Source of the DNA: Ophioderma brevispina
Taxonomy: Eukaryota > Echinodermata > Ophiuroidea > Amphilepidida > Ophiodermatidae
DNA length: 64,000 nucleotides
Direction: 5' to 3'
Assembly: GCA_023653785.1 (NCBI GenBank)
Contig: JAMKCH010012726.1
Coordinates: 30,857-94,856, forward strand
Shown: piece after piece, positions 12,177 through 25,744 of the stretch
Position numbering within the stretch: position 1 is the first letter of the stretch
Layout: every line of letters starts with the position of its first letter
The notes under the pieces: model-generated
Seen by the model: the letters and a program-made list of their open reading frames with translations, nothing else
What the model was told of the DNA's origin: nothing
The model's database searches: none
Translations under genes and position numbers: made by a program

Positions 12177-14521
12177 TAGAAGTATGATAATAAAGATAAC
12201 TAAATGAAATATGTAGGGTGACCCACTGTTAGAGATTGAAAACAATCTAACCCATTTCCTTTTTTAGAGAAAATTGACATGCATGATTGCAATTTTTTTT
12301 CCCAAGGGGGAGAATGCAAATTATGAATCGACATTACCGAATCAAATGTTATACCAAACAGCAATGGACGTATTATAATATAAGGATATTATAGTGCCTT
12401 TCCTTCGATAGATTCATCAAGCATCGGTCTTCCAATGGGAATAGCTTTGAGAGTTTCTTCATTTTATCATATAAATAAAGAGAAGGATAGATGCCGAATT
12501 GCATTAAGGAAAAAGACCCATATGTATGAAAATATTCATGTAGTGGATGATCTCAAGAGTGTTGAAATAGTACTCCACCTCAGAAATCTTTATATTTATA
12601 ATATATCACAAACTCCATGTTGCACTAAACCACCGAGGCCCGGACCCCCCGGACATAATAACTTCCACGCTATATCATTTGGGAATCATCAATAATGACG
12701 GGGAGGTTCAGTTTTTTGATTTCGTTTATGTTCGTCGTCGTTGAAATCCCCCACAATCATTTCGAAGAGATTCTCCTCAAATTATGCAGTTCTACTGCAA
12801 AATAGTTTCTTTATTTTGTCAACGGAATTCTGAATGAACTGTTCCCAAGTTTCTAATGTGTAATGGACTTTGGCTATTGGATATAGAATTCACAATGCAG
12901 AACGTCAAATCCGGTAGAAACACTCTACAAGAGGCAATTTAAAGGTATGGAATGTTCAAGGTATCAGTCAGAAGAGCTCTCTCTTCCTCAGGCACAATGT
13001 TTAAAGTATGAAACACAAAAGACAACAAAAACATCACCTAGAGATCGAACATGAAAGTACATGTAGATTGACGTTACTATCCGCCAAGCTGTGACAGCTA
13101 ACTTCTTCAAACATTGCTTTACTTCTGAATAGGCGATTGCTTAGAGTGGCACGAAAGTTTCACTTCGGCCCACGGAGTGAGGTTTAAAGTTAGCGTTTTT
13201 TAATCATATCCAATCTGTTGCGAAAAAAAATAAATTTTGATCTACGTTTGCTGTAAAAAGATTTGCTACCTTTGATATAGTCTCGCATTTTCCTTTTCAT
13301 CAATTATCCATTGTGCTCTTTTGTTCAAACTGTCCCAACGTATAGTTACGAAAGCGGTCAGAGACGTTATTTAAAAACATATGAATATTCATCACCCGTT
13401 ATTTTTTCCGAAAGTGGTGCTCTGGACACTTCCGGAGGAAAAATAAGGTCTTGATGAATAACATGTTAAAAACAATAGAAGGACATGAACAAAGGAAAAT
13501 TCTAGAACACCTCAGCCTTAGGTGGTGCAAATGAAAGAATAAACATAGTTGACAAGAATCAATTATAAAAGATAATTGTGAACTCAGATTGCCATCTACG
13601 TGTTAGCTTATCTGTCAGCGATACGATTAGCCAAAGTAGTGTGATGGTAGTATCAAATTTCGTCTTCAATATTTAAAGGAAACAAGGGAAAAATTTGCTC
13701 CTTTATTGTTAAATAACAACGATAAAAGAACAGTGACCTCCAATTACAAAACTTTATTTGATTGTCGGATTATAATCGTTGGTTAGCTAATACATTTATA
13801 TCGACAGAATCAGCCAAGCTAGTGATTCAAAGTCATGGAAAATTTTGAAAAAGACATTTAAAAAATGTTGCTGTTACTTTAAAATGGAATAATTGATACC
13901 CGTTAACGCAAGATCACTGAATACGGGATTTAAACATAAAATAAGTGAAGTGTTGAAAACATATAAAAAGACAGATGGAATTTTGCCTTTGTTTTCATTT
14001 ATGCGCAATCGAGTGCTGGTGATAGCCGTAAGACATAAACCTATTTAAAGAAAATGCTAAGATAGGATAACTTCTTAGCCGAAAACATCTTGAGCACTAA
14101 CTGCGTGACAAACACTTAGTTAGGGCACCGCGGATAAACTCGTTTCAAGATCTTGAATTCGTGGTTGTCAGACTCGGGGTGGGTCCGATATACGTGTGAA
14201 AGGGTTATTTGAACAGAACCTAATGCCCAACCTGCCTGTTTAATAACCATTAGACACGGATCTACAGTCAAATAGGATAATCTTCTCAACTGATGGGACC
14301 ATTTCTAAATTCAGATCAGGCTTTATCGACCATAAGACTATCTCTCCAGAAGGAGTAAACCTATTATCAAATAGGCCTTGGCGTTAGACTCTTGCACAAG
14401 TGAAAATAACAGCGCCAATTGGTGTTTGAAATAGAAACACGTAACGCTGCTTCAAGATATTAAAAAAAACCGAAATAATTCTCATTTTACTGCCTCGTAT
14501 ATGTCAGATAAAGAATTCAAA
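12177..14521. other. No recognisable feature
   Basis: AT-rich DNA with chance frames only, such as 86 codons at 12435-12695. No repeat or RNA gene was recognised. Confidence 0.45.
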
Positions 14522-14672
14522 AAACACAGTTTTATGAAAAAAATAATGGAGTTTGATAACGTTTGGCTTGCTGTTAGACTACGACCTAGCGGCTCGCCTA
14601 AACGACTCGCGCTAGTCGGAGTTAACAGCGCACAGGACCTTATCAAAAACACATAAAAGGTGTGCTTTATCA
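14522..14672. repeat. Foldback element with strong central hairpin
   Basis: The core 14570-14629 folds almost end to end: GCTGTTAgACTaCGAC.. pairs with ..GTCGgAGTTAACAGC, with only small bulges and a loop around CCTAAA. Outside it GTTTGATAA (14551) faces TTATCAAAAAC (14640), and CACAGTTTTAT faces ATAAAAGGTGTG, giving a palindrome of about 150 bases. It is most simply a miniature transposon. The 60-nt core also has the size of a small-RNA precursor hairpin, but nothing shows that it is processed. Confidence 0.65.
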
Positions 14673-15259
14673 TTCCCTTATCTATTACAAAATAAAGACT
14701 AGGAAGTTACGGACAAACAGGATTAGCACCAGCTAACTCTCATCTTTTCAAGAGGTAGGTAGCCTTGTTCAAGGCACAGTCTGAGTCTGAATTATATCGC
14801 CCAGCGACAAACTACCGTACAAGCAATTAGTAGTTTTGACCAAACAGTTTGAAATCATAATCTATAGCTATTTTAGTATACGGATTCCAACCGTTTGGCG
14901 TCGGACCCGGGGCGGACAGAACGTACAGGTTCGTCACAATAATTTTGCCCCGCGCCCTGAGCCCCTCTTTTAAGAAAAAGACACCACATTGAAATAAGAA
15001 AAATGAGTTTGGCTTTCCAGGAAAGAAATACCATTTGAAATGTGCAAGAACTCTGCAATGACGCCCTCTGGTACTAATATACAATTAAGTTAATGAACTA
15101 ATACGTAATATGCCTTCAGAACTCTAGAAGAAGGAGACCCTAAAAAGTATAATAATAAAACTGATCCCGCTTCAGGGCATACTTGCAGAAGTATCGATAG
15201 TGAACGAGGCTACCTCTTAAAGCAACGATTGATGGAAGTCACGTTCATCACACATGCTC
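14673..15259. other. No recognisable feature
   Basis: Short chance frames only; no element ends or RNA genes recognised. Confidence 0.4.
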
Positions 15260-15470
15260 TAGTGACGCCCCCCTATACTGGTCGTCCAGAGAAGGAATAA
15301 ACTGGACGTCCCCTTTGAAAATAAAAATGTGACGTCTAATAGGCAATTACCACACTGCTAATATGATGCTGCCCCTTGAAAGAAAATGCAGAAGAGTACT
15401 GCAATGGACCCACCCCTAATACTGGTCATACATGAGAAGGAAAAGACGGATGCCGCCCCTTTGGAGCGCA
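15260..15470. repeat. Diverged direct repeat, period about 145 bases
   Basis: GACGCCCCCCTATACTGGTC..GAGAAGGAATAAACTGGACG..CCCCTTTG near 15264 recurs as GACCCACCCCTAATACTGGTC..GAGAAGGAAAAGACGGATG..GCCCCTTTGG near 15407. The copies differ by small changes and indels. It is a two-copy local duplication; the 84-codon frame at 15386-15640 overlapping it looks accidental. Confidence 0.5.
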
Positions 15471-18400
15471 AAAGAGCAATTGTAAGGAACCACACAAAAC
15501 AACAACACAAACAACAACAATTATATATATATTTAATTTATGTATTCCATATCATAAAAACGTACACATATATACAACATATAAAACAGAAATGGAGAGA
15601 AGACAAGAGGACAAATAGACCAGAAGTGGCTTCCCCTTAAATTGACCCTTGTGGCACACCAATAAGATTTCTCTGAGTGTCGATTTACTAGAGTATACTA
15701 TTCAACTGGTTTCTTTTGCACTTATTACACCATTCCAAATACTACACCCCTAATACCATAATGTTCTAATTGTGAAGTTAAAATATGCATGATCAATGGT
15801 AGGCAAAACGCTTTTGATTAAAATCGAGATATACTCAACGGTAGTTTCATTGCGTTCAATTGAATATTTATTTTATCTACAAGATCAATATTGCCATTGA
15901 TGTCGAATGTTCCTTGGCGAGGATTCGGTCTTTCACAAATAATGATTAAAATCACTGGCCACTATCCTAAAGGGTTGACTAATTAGATCTCTGCACATAC
16001 AATAAATTAGATTCGATTATTTTCCTCGTTTACCCACCGCCCTATAATGCTATTTTATATTCTTCCATTCCTTCGAATGTCCTTTTTCCTTTGCTGAAAC
16101 GTCGTAGCATAGTGACGTTTGGATTTCCGGATAAGTGTATGCAATTTAATTCCTTAACGTTTTGTATTTTTCTAATTTTGAATTAGTTGGACGTTTGTTT
16201 AAAGTTTCTTTATAAATTTTTTTTTATTATTAATGCTTGTTAACACGCCCTTTCGTATCCCTGGGGAAAATAGGGACTTTTCTTTTCCTTTCTTGTTAGC
16301 AATTAACATTTTTTCCAAGGAAGACATTCAATCCATACAGCTCAATGAATTTTTCAAGCAAAAGTATTATATCAGCATCAGCATCTTAACCATCCCACCA
16401 TTTCACTCCATATTACAGTGGAAATGTTTATTATTTCTGTTAAAATTTTCAATGTTTACCGATCACAAAATTCACTCTTGTTATAAATAGTACTTTATTG
16501 AATGTTATTTTTCGGCTATTTCTTGCTAACACGCAAAACAGTAGGTAACTGATACTAATATCAGTGGGGGAGAATTACAGGAATTCACACATCCACAATC
16601 ATTTAGTTAATATCTTATCGAGTCAAGTTGCAGATCTAATTGGTTATTCTCGTCGGTTTTAAAATGGGTGGTATAAGGACTTGGCAAAAAGAGTGTTACA
16701 ACATGTTCATGATTAAGGTCCTATGAGTATCTTTTTTCAAAGGTCCATATTTAAAATCACCCATAACATATTTAAAAGTTGTTTCATTATTTAGTTCTCA
16801 AAATGGTTGGAGTTTGCTTTATAAAGTCACTATAGATGTATGAGCTCTATACACTACTCACAACTCCAACGATTATATTTTTGGTCGTCGTTTTAGTCAA
16901 TTTCATGAGCAAGATTCATAGTTTGATGTTGAACTATTAAGGTCGTTTCGCACTTTGTATTTAACTGTATGAGAAATAAACATACCAACACCCAACCTTT
17001 TTCTTCAACGAGTTACTCATTCGCAAACATCAAAAATGTTATAACGCAGGTAAATTGGAAGTAGTCTAGTGGTTTTTCCTAAATGATTTCTGATAAACCT
17101 ATATTAGAAATCTTGACCATTTTGTATTAATACCCTTTGAGACTTTCAAAATTTTTGCTTAGACTCCTTCCAAACATTATAATAGTAAAAATTATCATTT
17201 GAACCATATGGCATGTCTCCTTCAATTCGACTTACACTCGAAATGGTTCTAGATGATCATTGTGTGATATCGTTACCAAATGTACTCTATCTTGAATACC
17301 TTAATGATTAAATCATGTTTCAATTTCAATGACCCATTGTTCATATTTGAGAGATGAATTAATGTATTTTTTACATTATCCTCTCTTACATCGGCCTTTT
17401 TTCGTGTTTAAAGATATTGATTTGTTATCAGAAGCATTTATACATCTTTACATGTAAACAAGTGACCGCAATTGGATTATGTTGCCTTCGGATTTAAATT
17501 CGGTACATTCTTATAATAAACTGTTTTCACACATACCTAACCCTATTCTAGCCATGCAAGACAATTTTGAAGGTGTAAATAACGTAATGGGAAAGTCAAA
17601 GGTGGTGACTAACACTTTTTCGAATAAGGCGACCTACTCCCGTACATGATTACAATACACTCGACTGAGTGTAGACGAGGTCTACAGCTGTATCAATTGA
17701 ACATATGGGGAACTTTTGTCAGGTAGGATTATTAATAGCAAACTTTGCTTGAAAGAGAGTATTATTGTAACTAAATTAAAAATCGGTCCCAAGGACCTTA
17801 GGAAATGTTTTCGTTTATTTTACGGATAAAACAAAACTCCTTCAGCATACTTAGCTCCCCCGGTGGGGCGGTTGGCTCACTTACTCAATATTTTCCACCT
17901 CGTCGCAGAAAGACACTCAAATAAACCGCCAACTACCCTCCTTTTGATTCTTTTCGCGCATTTTCAGTTGAACAGCTTTTTTTCCCCTTGGGTTGGTGTA
18001 GGCCGTCAATACCCATGATAAATCTACCATAGACAGAACAGGCGTTTCCTTTTATACAAAGGGAAAATAACGCGTTCGAACGATTTCTTCGTCAACCACT
18101 GTCTATTCTCGAGATATGTATCAACTCAATTGAAGTTCACAAACGCGGTTTTTAGTATCAATATAAGCTGTATCCTAAATCAAAGGGTAAAGTCGTAAGC
18201 GCCAACAACTGGTTTGGAGCTGTGGACAGAAATACACGATTCAGTATTGGCGTAATGAAGCCTTCTGGTTCTGAGGGGGCAAATTCCGGTCATGGGAAAC
18301 GTCGTGTTCGTTCGCAGGTTAAAACGGCTGATTTTGCTTGATTTCTCATCAAATTTTTATTTTCCCCCAATGATTGTTAGAGGGGGAACTTCCCCCGTAA

Positions 18401-18862
18401 CCCATTGCCCTACGAAACGAAGCGCGGCTGATTTAAAATAAAATCCTTAAAATAAAGTTTAAACGTAGATGCAATTAAACATGTGGAAACGACGAGTGTA
18501 AAAATACACTCCAACTGAAAATAAGTGGTTTATGTTGCACGAGGAAATCACACGTATTTTTTAAACTTTTGTTACTGGATGGCCGTAGCGCGAAAATCGG
18601 ATGTCATTACATCATTGTCTTACAGTTTGCGTCCAGGTGAAGAGCAAGATAAACTTGATATCAAGGGAATATACATAAAAATTGAATTGATTAAGAAACC
18701 CAATAGTCCATTGACTATATTTAAAGAAAATATTTTCTTGCACTTTATTCGCGCTTCCATGGTGTCCTGATTCTTCAGCGGATTTTATTTTCATTTAAAT
18801 TACATTCGGGATATTAACAATATATTATCAATATATGAAAGTCAAATAAAATAGCCAAAACC
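15471..18862. other. No recognisable gene
   Basis: Very AT-rich DNA. Two small perfect hairpins are present (ACTGATA..TATCAGT near 16549 and ACACTC..GAGTGT near 17658). I found no coding motif, RNA gene or mobile-element end. Confidence 0.45.
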
Positions 18863-18959
18863 TGATGGATTTATTTTCAGACAGACCCTCTTTAAGGGTT
18901 AAATTAGGTTTTGTTCAGAAAGAGGCGGACAATTACTTTCAATAAAGATTAATAACAAA

Positions 18960-19930
18960 CTATTGAGAAATGGAGCGATCAGCGATCTACCTAAAACAAC
19001 ATCTAGGCAACATGGCTACGCCGACGATCATGTTCTTCTTAACTTGGACAGACGCTGGACTGAAGTAGAAAGTACACTTACTTCAGATATGTCCCTATTT
19101 GCAGCATATCTCAGGACCTGGAGACTCGAGCTGAGTGAAGCCAAGACCACCGCTACTGCCTTCCATCTTCACCAAAGAGGCCAATCGCCAGCTTCAAATC
19201 AACCTCAATAAAGTGCCTCAATCCCGCACCAACCTATCTGGGAGTGAAGCTTGATCGGCAGCTTACTTATCAGCAGAATCTCGCGTCAGTTTTTGCAAAG
19301 ATATCTGCGAGGAATAACCTCCTGTGCCGCCTTGCTAGATCTCCCTGGCTCTGGTCTACAGCGATGCTGAGTATCCCGCCCCTGTATGGTGCAATAGCTC
19401 TCACACAAAGCAACTGGACACAGTACTCAACGAGACATGAGAAACAATTACTGGCTGCACGGTCCCACTCATATGAGCTTCTATCAGTGTTTCAGGGCAT
19501 TGGCACTACCCGTCTCGGAGAGAACATTTACACACATAATACTGTTGAACAAGGCTTCTGTTGGACAAAAAGCACCTTTGTAACACTGTCAAAGAATCAC
19601 ACAACTCGGCAGACAGAGACTGGCGCTTAGTAGAAATTTATGTCGACACGTGTAAACTACTATTCAGCTCTCCATTAAAACATCTTACAGGCATGAAACA
19701 GGCATGGTAGTTTACTCAAACGACCAGGACCAATTCACTAAACACACCTATGCAGAACGTCCTACGTAGTATAAATCTTCAGTAAGGAAGGAATAGGTCA
19801 ACTTGAAGGATTCGCACAGGTGTCCGTTGTTTCAACAGCAATAGGCATCGATGGAAGAAACTGCCGCCATCTCCAGCCTGCCAATGTGGCATCATCACCA
19901 TCTGGCGGATCACAGTGCATAATTTCATAT
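18960..19930 (+). pseudogene. Jockey-type LINE reverse transcriptase, 5'-truncated relic A
   Basis: Non-LTR reverse transcriptases copy their RNA at a nicked target. Only the part from the catalytic YADD box (19017-19028, followed by HVLLNL) to the protein end survives. It continues with FAAYLRTWRLELSEAKTTAT, then after a frameshift TYLGVKLDRQLTYQQNLASV and KISARNNLLCRLARSPW, all typical of Jockey-clade ORF2 after the palm domain. The end near 19855-19915 resembles the C-terminal stretch 'RRWKLA.SPACQCG..HHPADHI'. Frames change several times. No endonuclease region is upstream. It was duplicated together with its surroundings. Confidence 0.85.
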
Positions 19931-21009
19931 ATTTATTTTAGTTTCGACGTTGTACCTTTTTCTCTAAAAATTAGTCTTGATACGAACAATTCAGTTTGCG
20001 GCGCTGAGATTACAATTTAATATTTGCATAAGAATGAATATCAAAAAATATTTTGGTTCGTACTGACTTTCACAAGTGTAAGTTGCGAATACAATGTTTT
20101 ATCTTTGTAGTAATTTTAATGGGACTCTTTATAAAATACTACACTAGAAACAAAGTTGCTAAATAGCGTTTAAGAGTCTGAGCATCTTTAAAGGTCCGTC
20201 TCTCAAAATGACCAATTATAACTTTGCATTAATAGCTGAGAGTTTTCAGTTTCGAATCTTTATTTTCATAAGAGGAACCATTTCTGCTTTGAAATTTCGA
20301 ACCGGCGGGTTCCAGTGACGAGGTCCGTCATGAAGACACTTACTGTAGTAGTACAGAAAATTGAAACAGATTATTCTTTCCTCATGTTCTTTATTCGATT
20401 GTCACCCCAAATGGCAATGATGTATTTTATTTGGAGTGCGATTGTTTTGTTTGAAACTGATGCTTAGCTTGCAAAATTTTTTGGAACGTAATGATCATCA
20501 ATCACCGTGTTTGCAATACTAACGGAGGAGGACGCAATTTTCCGCTATCAAGATCACAGACAGTGCGCCTGTAGAGGTTTGAGCGGTTTGTTTGTTTTGT
20601 AAAATATAAAGTCAACAAATATTCAGATGAAGGTTTCATCCAAATCAGTTTTTTGGCGGCCTTTAAAACAAGGGATTCGGATTCTCTCTGACGGCACAAC
20701 TTTCATTGCTCAGGGGCTTTATTGAATTACCGTATAGCATGCACTGATTAATATCAGGAATCTCAAATAGTATTTTGAACAAGTTTGGAAGTAGATCAGT
20801 ATTTTTTAAAACAAAAAATTATAAATAAGTGATATATCATATAGAAGTGTGTGTGCTGGGTGTGTGTGTGGTGGCAGTATGTCGGGGTTGGTACAACTTT
20901 TGAGATGTGGATGAGTCCGAGACTGAGCACGAATCAACAAAAGACCTAGCTTTAGATTACGTGTAATTTATCAGGGGAGAAGGTTCAGAAGAACTGCACT
21001 TACGATTTT

Positions 21010-21112
21010 TTAAGATATTACTCCAGCGCCACCCTCTCTCTCTCACTCTCTCCCCTATATATAAAATTGGAAAGAGAGAAAAAGAGGCGAGAAAGAGAGA
21101 GAGAGAGAACCA
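21010..21112. repeat. CT/GA microsatellite pair
   Basis: A run of CTCTCT.. near 21032-21050 is followed by AGAGAGA.. near 21072-21107. Together they form an imperfect purine/pyrimidine inverted repeat around CCCTATATATAAAATTGG. The same structure is expanded in copy B at 24892-24985. Confidence 0.8.
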
Positions 21113-21713
21113 CACATTTACACTCCCATTAGCATCTCTCGTGCTGGGACACAGCGACACCTATTCCGTATCGCATCGCTAAATTGGCAGGCATTCTGAG
21201 ACAGGCGCGACGTCATGGGACTCCCTAGCAGCCAAACCCTGTGTTAAGGCTCTGCGATTAGCTTGAATAAGGATATCGCCAATCAACGAATCAGGTGGTC
21301 AATATGATCGTTAGAAACGGGTCCTGACAAAAAAGGACCCCTTAGCTCATTAGTTTTTTGTAAAACCTGGCGTGTGGCCGACTTGACAGCCGCAATCCGA
21401 GAATGAGCCAAGCGGATAAGAGGAGGATAAGGAGAAATATCTGTATGGATCGTATTTTCCGTTTTTTCGGTTCTTTTTCCAAAAAATAAATATAAGATAA
21501 ACTAGTCTCGAGAATAGAAATTTGTAGGATATTTGGTGCGCAACTCGTTACGATAGGCAAAGGTAATTTGCGCAATCCCCAGTGTACCGCAATGTACAAA
21601 AAATCCGAATCAACGTTAGCTGACACTGTGTGTAGTGGAGTTTTACACGCTCAGCCGTTATGATGTGGTTGATAACTCCCTAGCGCAGTGAAGATTGCCA
21701 GGATTTGCCAAGA

Positions 21714-21750
21714 TTCAACAATGGCGGCGCCGGGTGGCACGAAGCACGTA
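21714..21750 (+). promoter_or_regulatory. YY1-like motif (candidate)
   Basis: The sequence CAACAATGGCGGCGCC fits the vertebrate YY1 consensus (AAnATGGCGGC), a motif often found just inside promoters of retroelements and of housekeeping genes. Copy B has the same place as ACAATGGCCGGCC (near 25675), with the core changed. No transcription start can be shown from sequence. Confidence 0.25.
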
Positions 21751-22787
21751 AATGGTTGTGAAGGAGAAGAAAGAAGAGAGGAGAAAGAGAAGTGGCGCTG
21801 GGAATAATTTAAACAAAGGTCGTAAGGGTACGTAGATCACAGTTCAATAATTGAGTGGTCACGCTATGGCATAGACCCTACAAAGGAAGAATGTTATTAT
21901 AATTAAAGAAAGGGAGTAGAAGAAAAAAAAATAAATATTCTCAAACATAAACGGCGGGAATCAAAGTATAGACGAAACGTTCTAGCATGAACACTCCAAA
22001 CAAACATTATACTTAGCATAGGGGCAGATACAATGTTTGAGGAAGATGATGCGGGAGATGATGACGTTATCGCCGTATATTTTTATAGATTATTGTTGGA
22101 AATAGTTCTTTTGAGGTTTGGCACGAAAGTGTACAGTATACAGCAAAAACCCACGTGCACACAAAACACACAAGTACTCAAACACTCACGGATACACAAA
22201 CACTTGATCATCCGTGTGCTTGTTCATTGAAAAAGCCATTAATTTTCTGTTTGCTCATTCGGTTATTTCGCAAACCTATATTATGCTTTATAAACATTTG
22301 GGGTCACCTATTGCGTGTCAAGGAAAATGCCCATTAAGGTTGAGGCACATTATGCCATTTATCACTTAAATAAATAGTCTCACCTAAAGAAGCTTTAATG
22401 ACACAGTACGTCTTTATATGCCACAACAACGACAAAACAACAACCGCGCAGAAAGACCAACAAAAACATACTCCCCGCACTAAAAATCGACACGCTATAA
22501 ATACGGTAATTCAAAAGGAGGTAGGTATGTAGGTGATTATAATAATAAATGCCAGAGCGTGTTCGGTAAGGTGTTGCTTATTAACCTGTGTACGCAATGC
22601 ATGATAACGAAGCATGAGGTGGAAGTTTGAGAAAATTTTTTAATTCCGAGCTGGCTTGGCGCGTTCATTTGAAGCAAAGTTTGAGCACGTGATGATTTAT
22701 TTTCCGACAGCCCCTCTTTAAGGGTAAATTTGTTTTGTGTCAGAAAGATTGCTGACAATTACTTTCCAATAAAGATTAATAACACGA

Positions 22788-23765
22788 TTGGAATGGGCGC
22801 TCAGCGATCTACCTACAACAACACATCTAGGCATCTGGCTACGCCACTATCATGGTCGTCTTAAACTTGGACAGAAGCGGACTGAAGTAGAAAGTACACT
22901 TACTTCAGATATTCCTATTTGTTTGCAGCATATCCAGGACCTGATACTCGAGCTGAGTGAATCCCAAACCACCGTCTACTGCCTTCCATCTCCCAAAGAG
23001 GCCCATCGCCAGATTCAAATCAACCTCAATAAAGTGCCTCAATCCCGCACCACCTATCTGGGAGTGAAGCGCTTGATCGTCATCTTACTTATCAGCCCGA
23101 ATCTCGCTTCGTTTTGGTGCAAAGATATCGCGATGAATCACCTCCTGTTCCTCCTTGCTAGGATCTCCCGGCTCCTGTCTACGCGATGCTTGAGTATCCC
23201 GCCCCTGTATGGTGGCAATAGCTCTTCACCCCAACGCAACTGGACACAGTACTCAACGAGACCATGAGAACCATTACTGGCTGCCCGGTCCCCCTCTATC
23301 TGAGCTTCTATCAGTGTGCTTTCTCAGGCATTGCACCTCCAGTGTCTTTCGGAGAGAACATACCCACATACAACTGGTGAACTGCTCTGTTGGACAACAA
23401 GCACCTGTTGCATACACTGTCAAGAATTCACACCACTCTCGTCAAACATAACTGCGCTCTCGTCGAAATTTATGTCGCACTCTGCTACCTTACTCTTTCA
23501 GCTCCTCGCATTCAACTCTTAAACACAGGCATGAAACCGCCTGGCTAGCCACTACAGGAGACCATACCAATTTCACTAACAACCTCACCTATACAGAAGT
23601 CCCTACCTAGTATAATCTCCATGTAAGGAATAGGTTCAAACTTGAACAGGATTCGCACAAGGTGTCGGTCGTTCATCAACAGCAATATGCGCCGATGGAA
23701 GCTGGCTACGCATCTCCAGCTGCCAATGGGCTCTCATCACCATCCTGCGGATCACATTTCTCAAT
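22788..23765 (+). pseudogene. Jockey-type LINE reverse transcriptase, 5'-truncated relic B
   Basis: Paralog of the relic at 18960 by duplication of the whole segment. The catalytic box has decayed to YATI (22840-22851), so this copy lacks both active-site aspartates. The blocks TYLGVK, and the C-terminal RRWKLATHLQLPMG..HHPADHI (23690-23760), remain, separated by frameshifts. The C-terminal block resembles the terminal Cys-rich stretch of Jockey ORF2. Non-functional. Confidence 0.85.
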
Positions 23766-24891
23766 ATTATATATTTATTTTGGGTTTCCCGAAGTTTATA
23801 CCTTTTATCTCTAAACGTAGTCTTTTGAAATAACTAACAATTTTAGTTTGCGAGCTGAGAATTACAATTTAATTTTGCCATAAGAATGATATCAAAAATA
23901 TTTTGGTTCTTACTGACTTTCACAATTGTAACTGCAATACATGTTTTATCTTTGTAGATTTTAAATTGGTGATCTTATTAAAACTACTACACCTGAAACA
24001 CAAGTTGCTAAATAGCGTTAAAGTTCTGAGAATCGTTAAAGGTCCGTATCTCAAAAGACCAAGTTATAACTTTGCAATTCTCAGCTGAAGAGTTTCAGTT
24101 CTGAATGCTGTTATTTTTCATAAGAGTGAACCTTTCTTTTCTGCTTTTGCAAATTCGCACGGCGGTTTTCCAGTGACTAATGTCCGTCATGAAGAACTTA
24201 CTTTTATAGTACATAAAATTGAAACAGATTCTGCTTTCCCTCATTTTCTTTATTCGATAATGTACAAAATTGGAAATGATGTATTGTAGTTCGAGTGCGT
24301 TTGTTTTGAAACCTGACTTATGCCCGTGCAAAATATAAGCGTAATGAATTAAAATCCCCAAATCACACTTGTTTTTGCACTAATAACGAGTAGGACCCAA
24401 TTTTACGCTATCAAGGATCACGACATGGCGCCTGTAGATTGTGTGAGGGTGTAAATATAAGTCAAACAAATTATTCGATGAATGTTCATCCAAAATCAAG
24501 TTTTTGTTGCCTTTAAAACAAGGGATTCGGAATTCTCTCTGACGGCACACTTTCCTTCATTGCTCAGGGCTTTATTGAATAACCGTATATTATCTGTATT
24601 GATTAATATCAGGAATCTAAATGTATTTTTTGGAACAAGTTTTGGTTAAGTAGATTCATTCAGTGATTTTTTATAAAACAAAAAATTATAAATAAGTGCA
24701 TATATCATAATAAGTGTGTGTGTGTGTGTGTGGCATTATTAGGGTGGTACAAACTTTTTGAGATGTGGATTGAGTCCAGACTGACACGCATCAACAAAAG
24801 ACCTAGCTTTGCTTACGTTTAATTTATCAGGGGAGAAGTTTCAGAAGAACTGCACTTACGACTTTGTTTTTAAATTATTACCTCACGCCAC

Positions 24892-24985
24892 CTCTCTCTC
24901 TCTCATCAACTCTCTCCCTATATAATAAAATTTGAAAGAAGAGAGATAGAGAGAGAGAGAGAGCGAGAAAGAGAGAGGAGAGCAC
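24892..24985. repeat. CT/GA microsatellite pair in copy B
   Basis: CTCTCTCTCTC near 24893-24904 and again CTCTCTCC, then AGAGAGAGAGAGAG near 24947-24965. It corresponds to the shorter tract at 21010-21112 and shows microsatellite expansion after the duplication. Confidence 0.8.
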
Positions 24986-25711
24986 ATCATTTTTACACTC
25001 TCCATAGCAATCTCTAGTGCTGGACAACAAAGCGAGCGCCACCTAATTCCGTATCCGCAGCGCTAATTGGCCGGCATTCTTAGACATGCGCTACTTCATG
25101 GGACTCCTAGCAGCCAACGCTGTGTTAAAAAAAGGCTCGCGATGTAGCTTGAATAAGGATTCGCCAAATCCAACGAATCAGTTTGGTCCATCTCAATCTG
25201 ATGTTAGAAACGGGTTTCTGACAAAAAGACCCCTTAGCTCACTAGTGTTTTTTGCATCCTGGCGTGTGGCAGCATTGGAAACAGCAAGAAATCGAGAATG
25301 AGCCCAGCTTATCATATCGGATAATGTAAGAAAATGCTTGTATGGATCGTATTTTTCACGTTTTTTTTTCGTCCTTTTTTTTTTTTTTTAAATTAATTGG
25401 GAAAACCTATAATACAAACTAAGTTCAGGCTAACTATACAATTTTAGTTAGGAATATTTTTGGGTTTTTTTGGTGCAGCAACCTCGTTACGACGATAAGG
25501 CCAAGTATTTTGCGCAATCTCCCGTGTACCGCAATGTACAAAATCCGAATCACTTTAGCTACAACTGTGTGTGTACGTGGAGTTTTCCACGCTTAGCCGA
25601 TTATGATAGTTGGGTTGATAACTCCCTAGCGCAGGAAGATTTTGCCAGGATTTGCCAAGATTCACAATGGCCGGCCTGTGTGGTCAAGACGAACGTAAAT
25701 GGGTGCAGGAG

Positions 25712-25713
<2 letters not shown>

Positions 25714-25744
<31 letters not shown>
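25714..25744. repeat. (GA)n microsatellite
   Basis: About 14 uninterrupted GA units. In copy A the matching place (near 21765-21790) has only short GAAGAGAGG tracts, so the expansion postdates the duplication or was interrupted in copy A. Confidence 0.85.

Larger units (their letters stand above)
18863..22692 (+). repeat. Tandem segmental duplication, copy A
   Basis: This is the first of two adjacent head-to-tail copies of a unit of about 3.8-3.95 kb. The unit begins GATTTATTTTCaGACAG..CCCTCTTTAAGGGT (18867; 22694 in copy B) and ends ..TTTGAAGCAAGTTTG..CACG.TGATG, and the end of copy A runs straight into the start of copy B. Landmarks keep their order: LINE fragment, GT and GA microsatellites, GTTACGA..CAA block, AATTTTCTGTTTGCTCATTCGG near 22240. 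Copies differ by frequent single-base indels. Confidence 0.9.

Noticed and set aside
14560..14640. Possible tRNA-like fold
   Set aside because: The arms form one long hairpin rather than a cloverleaf; no B-box (GGTTCGANTCC) is present.
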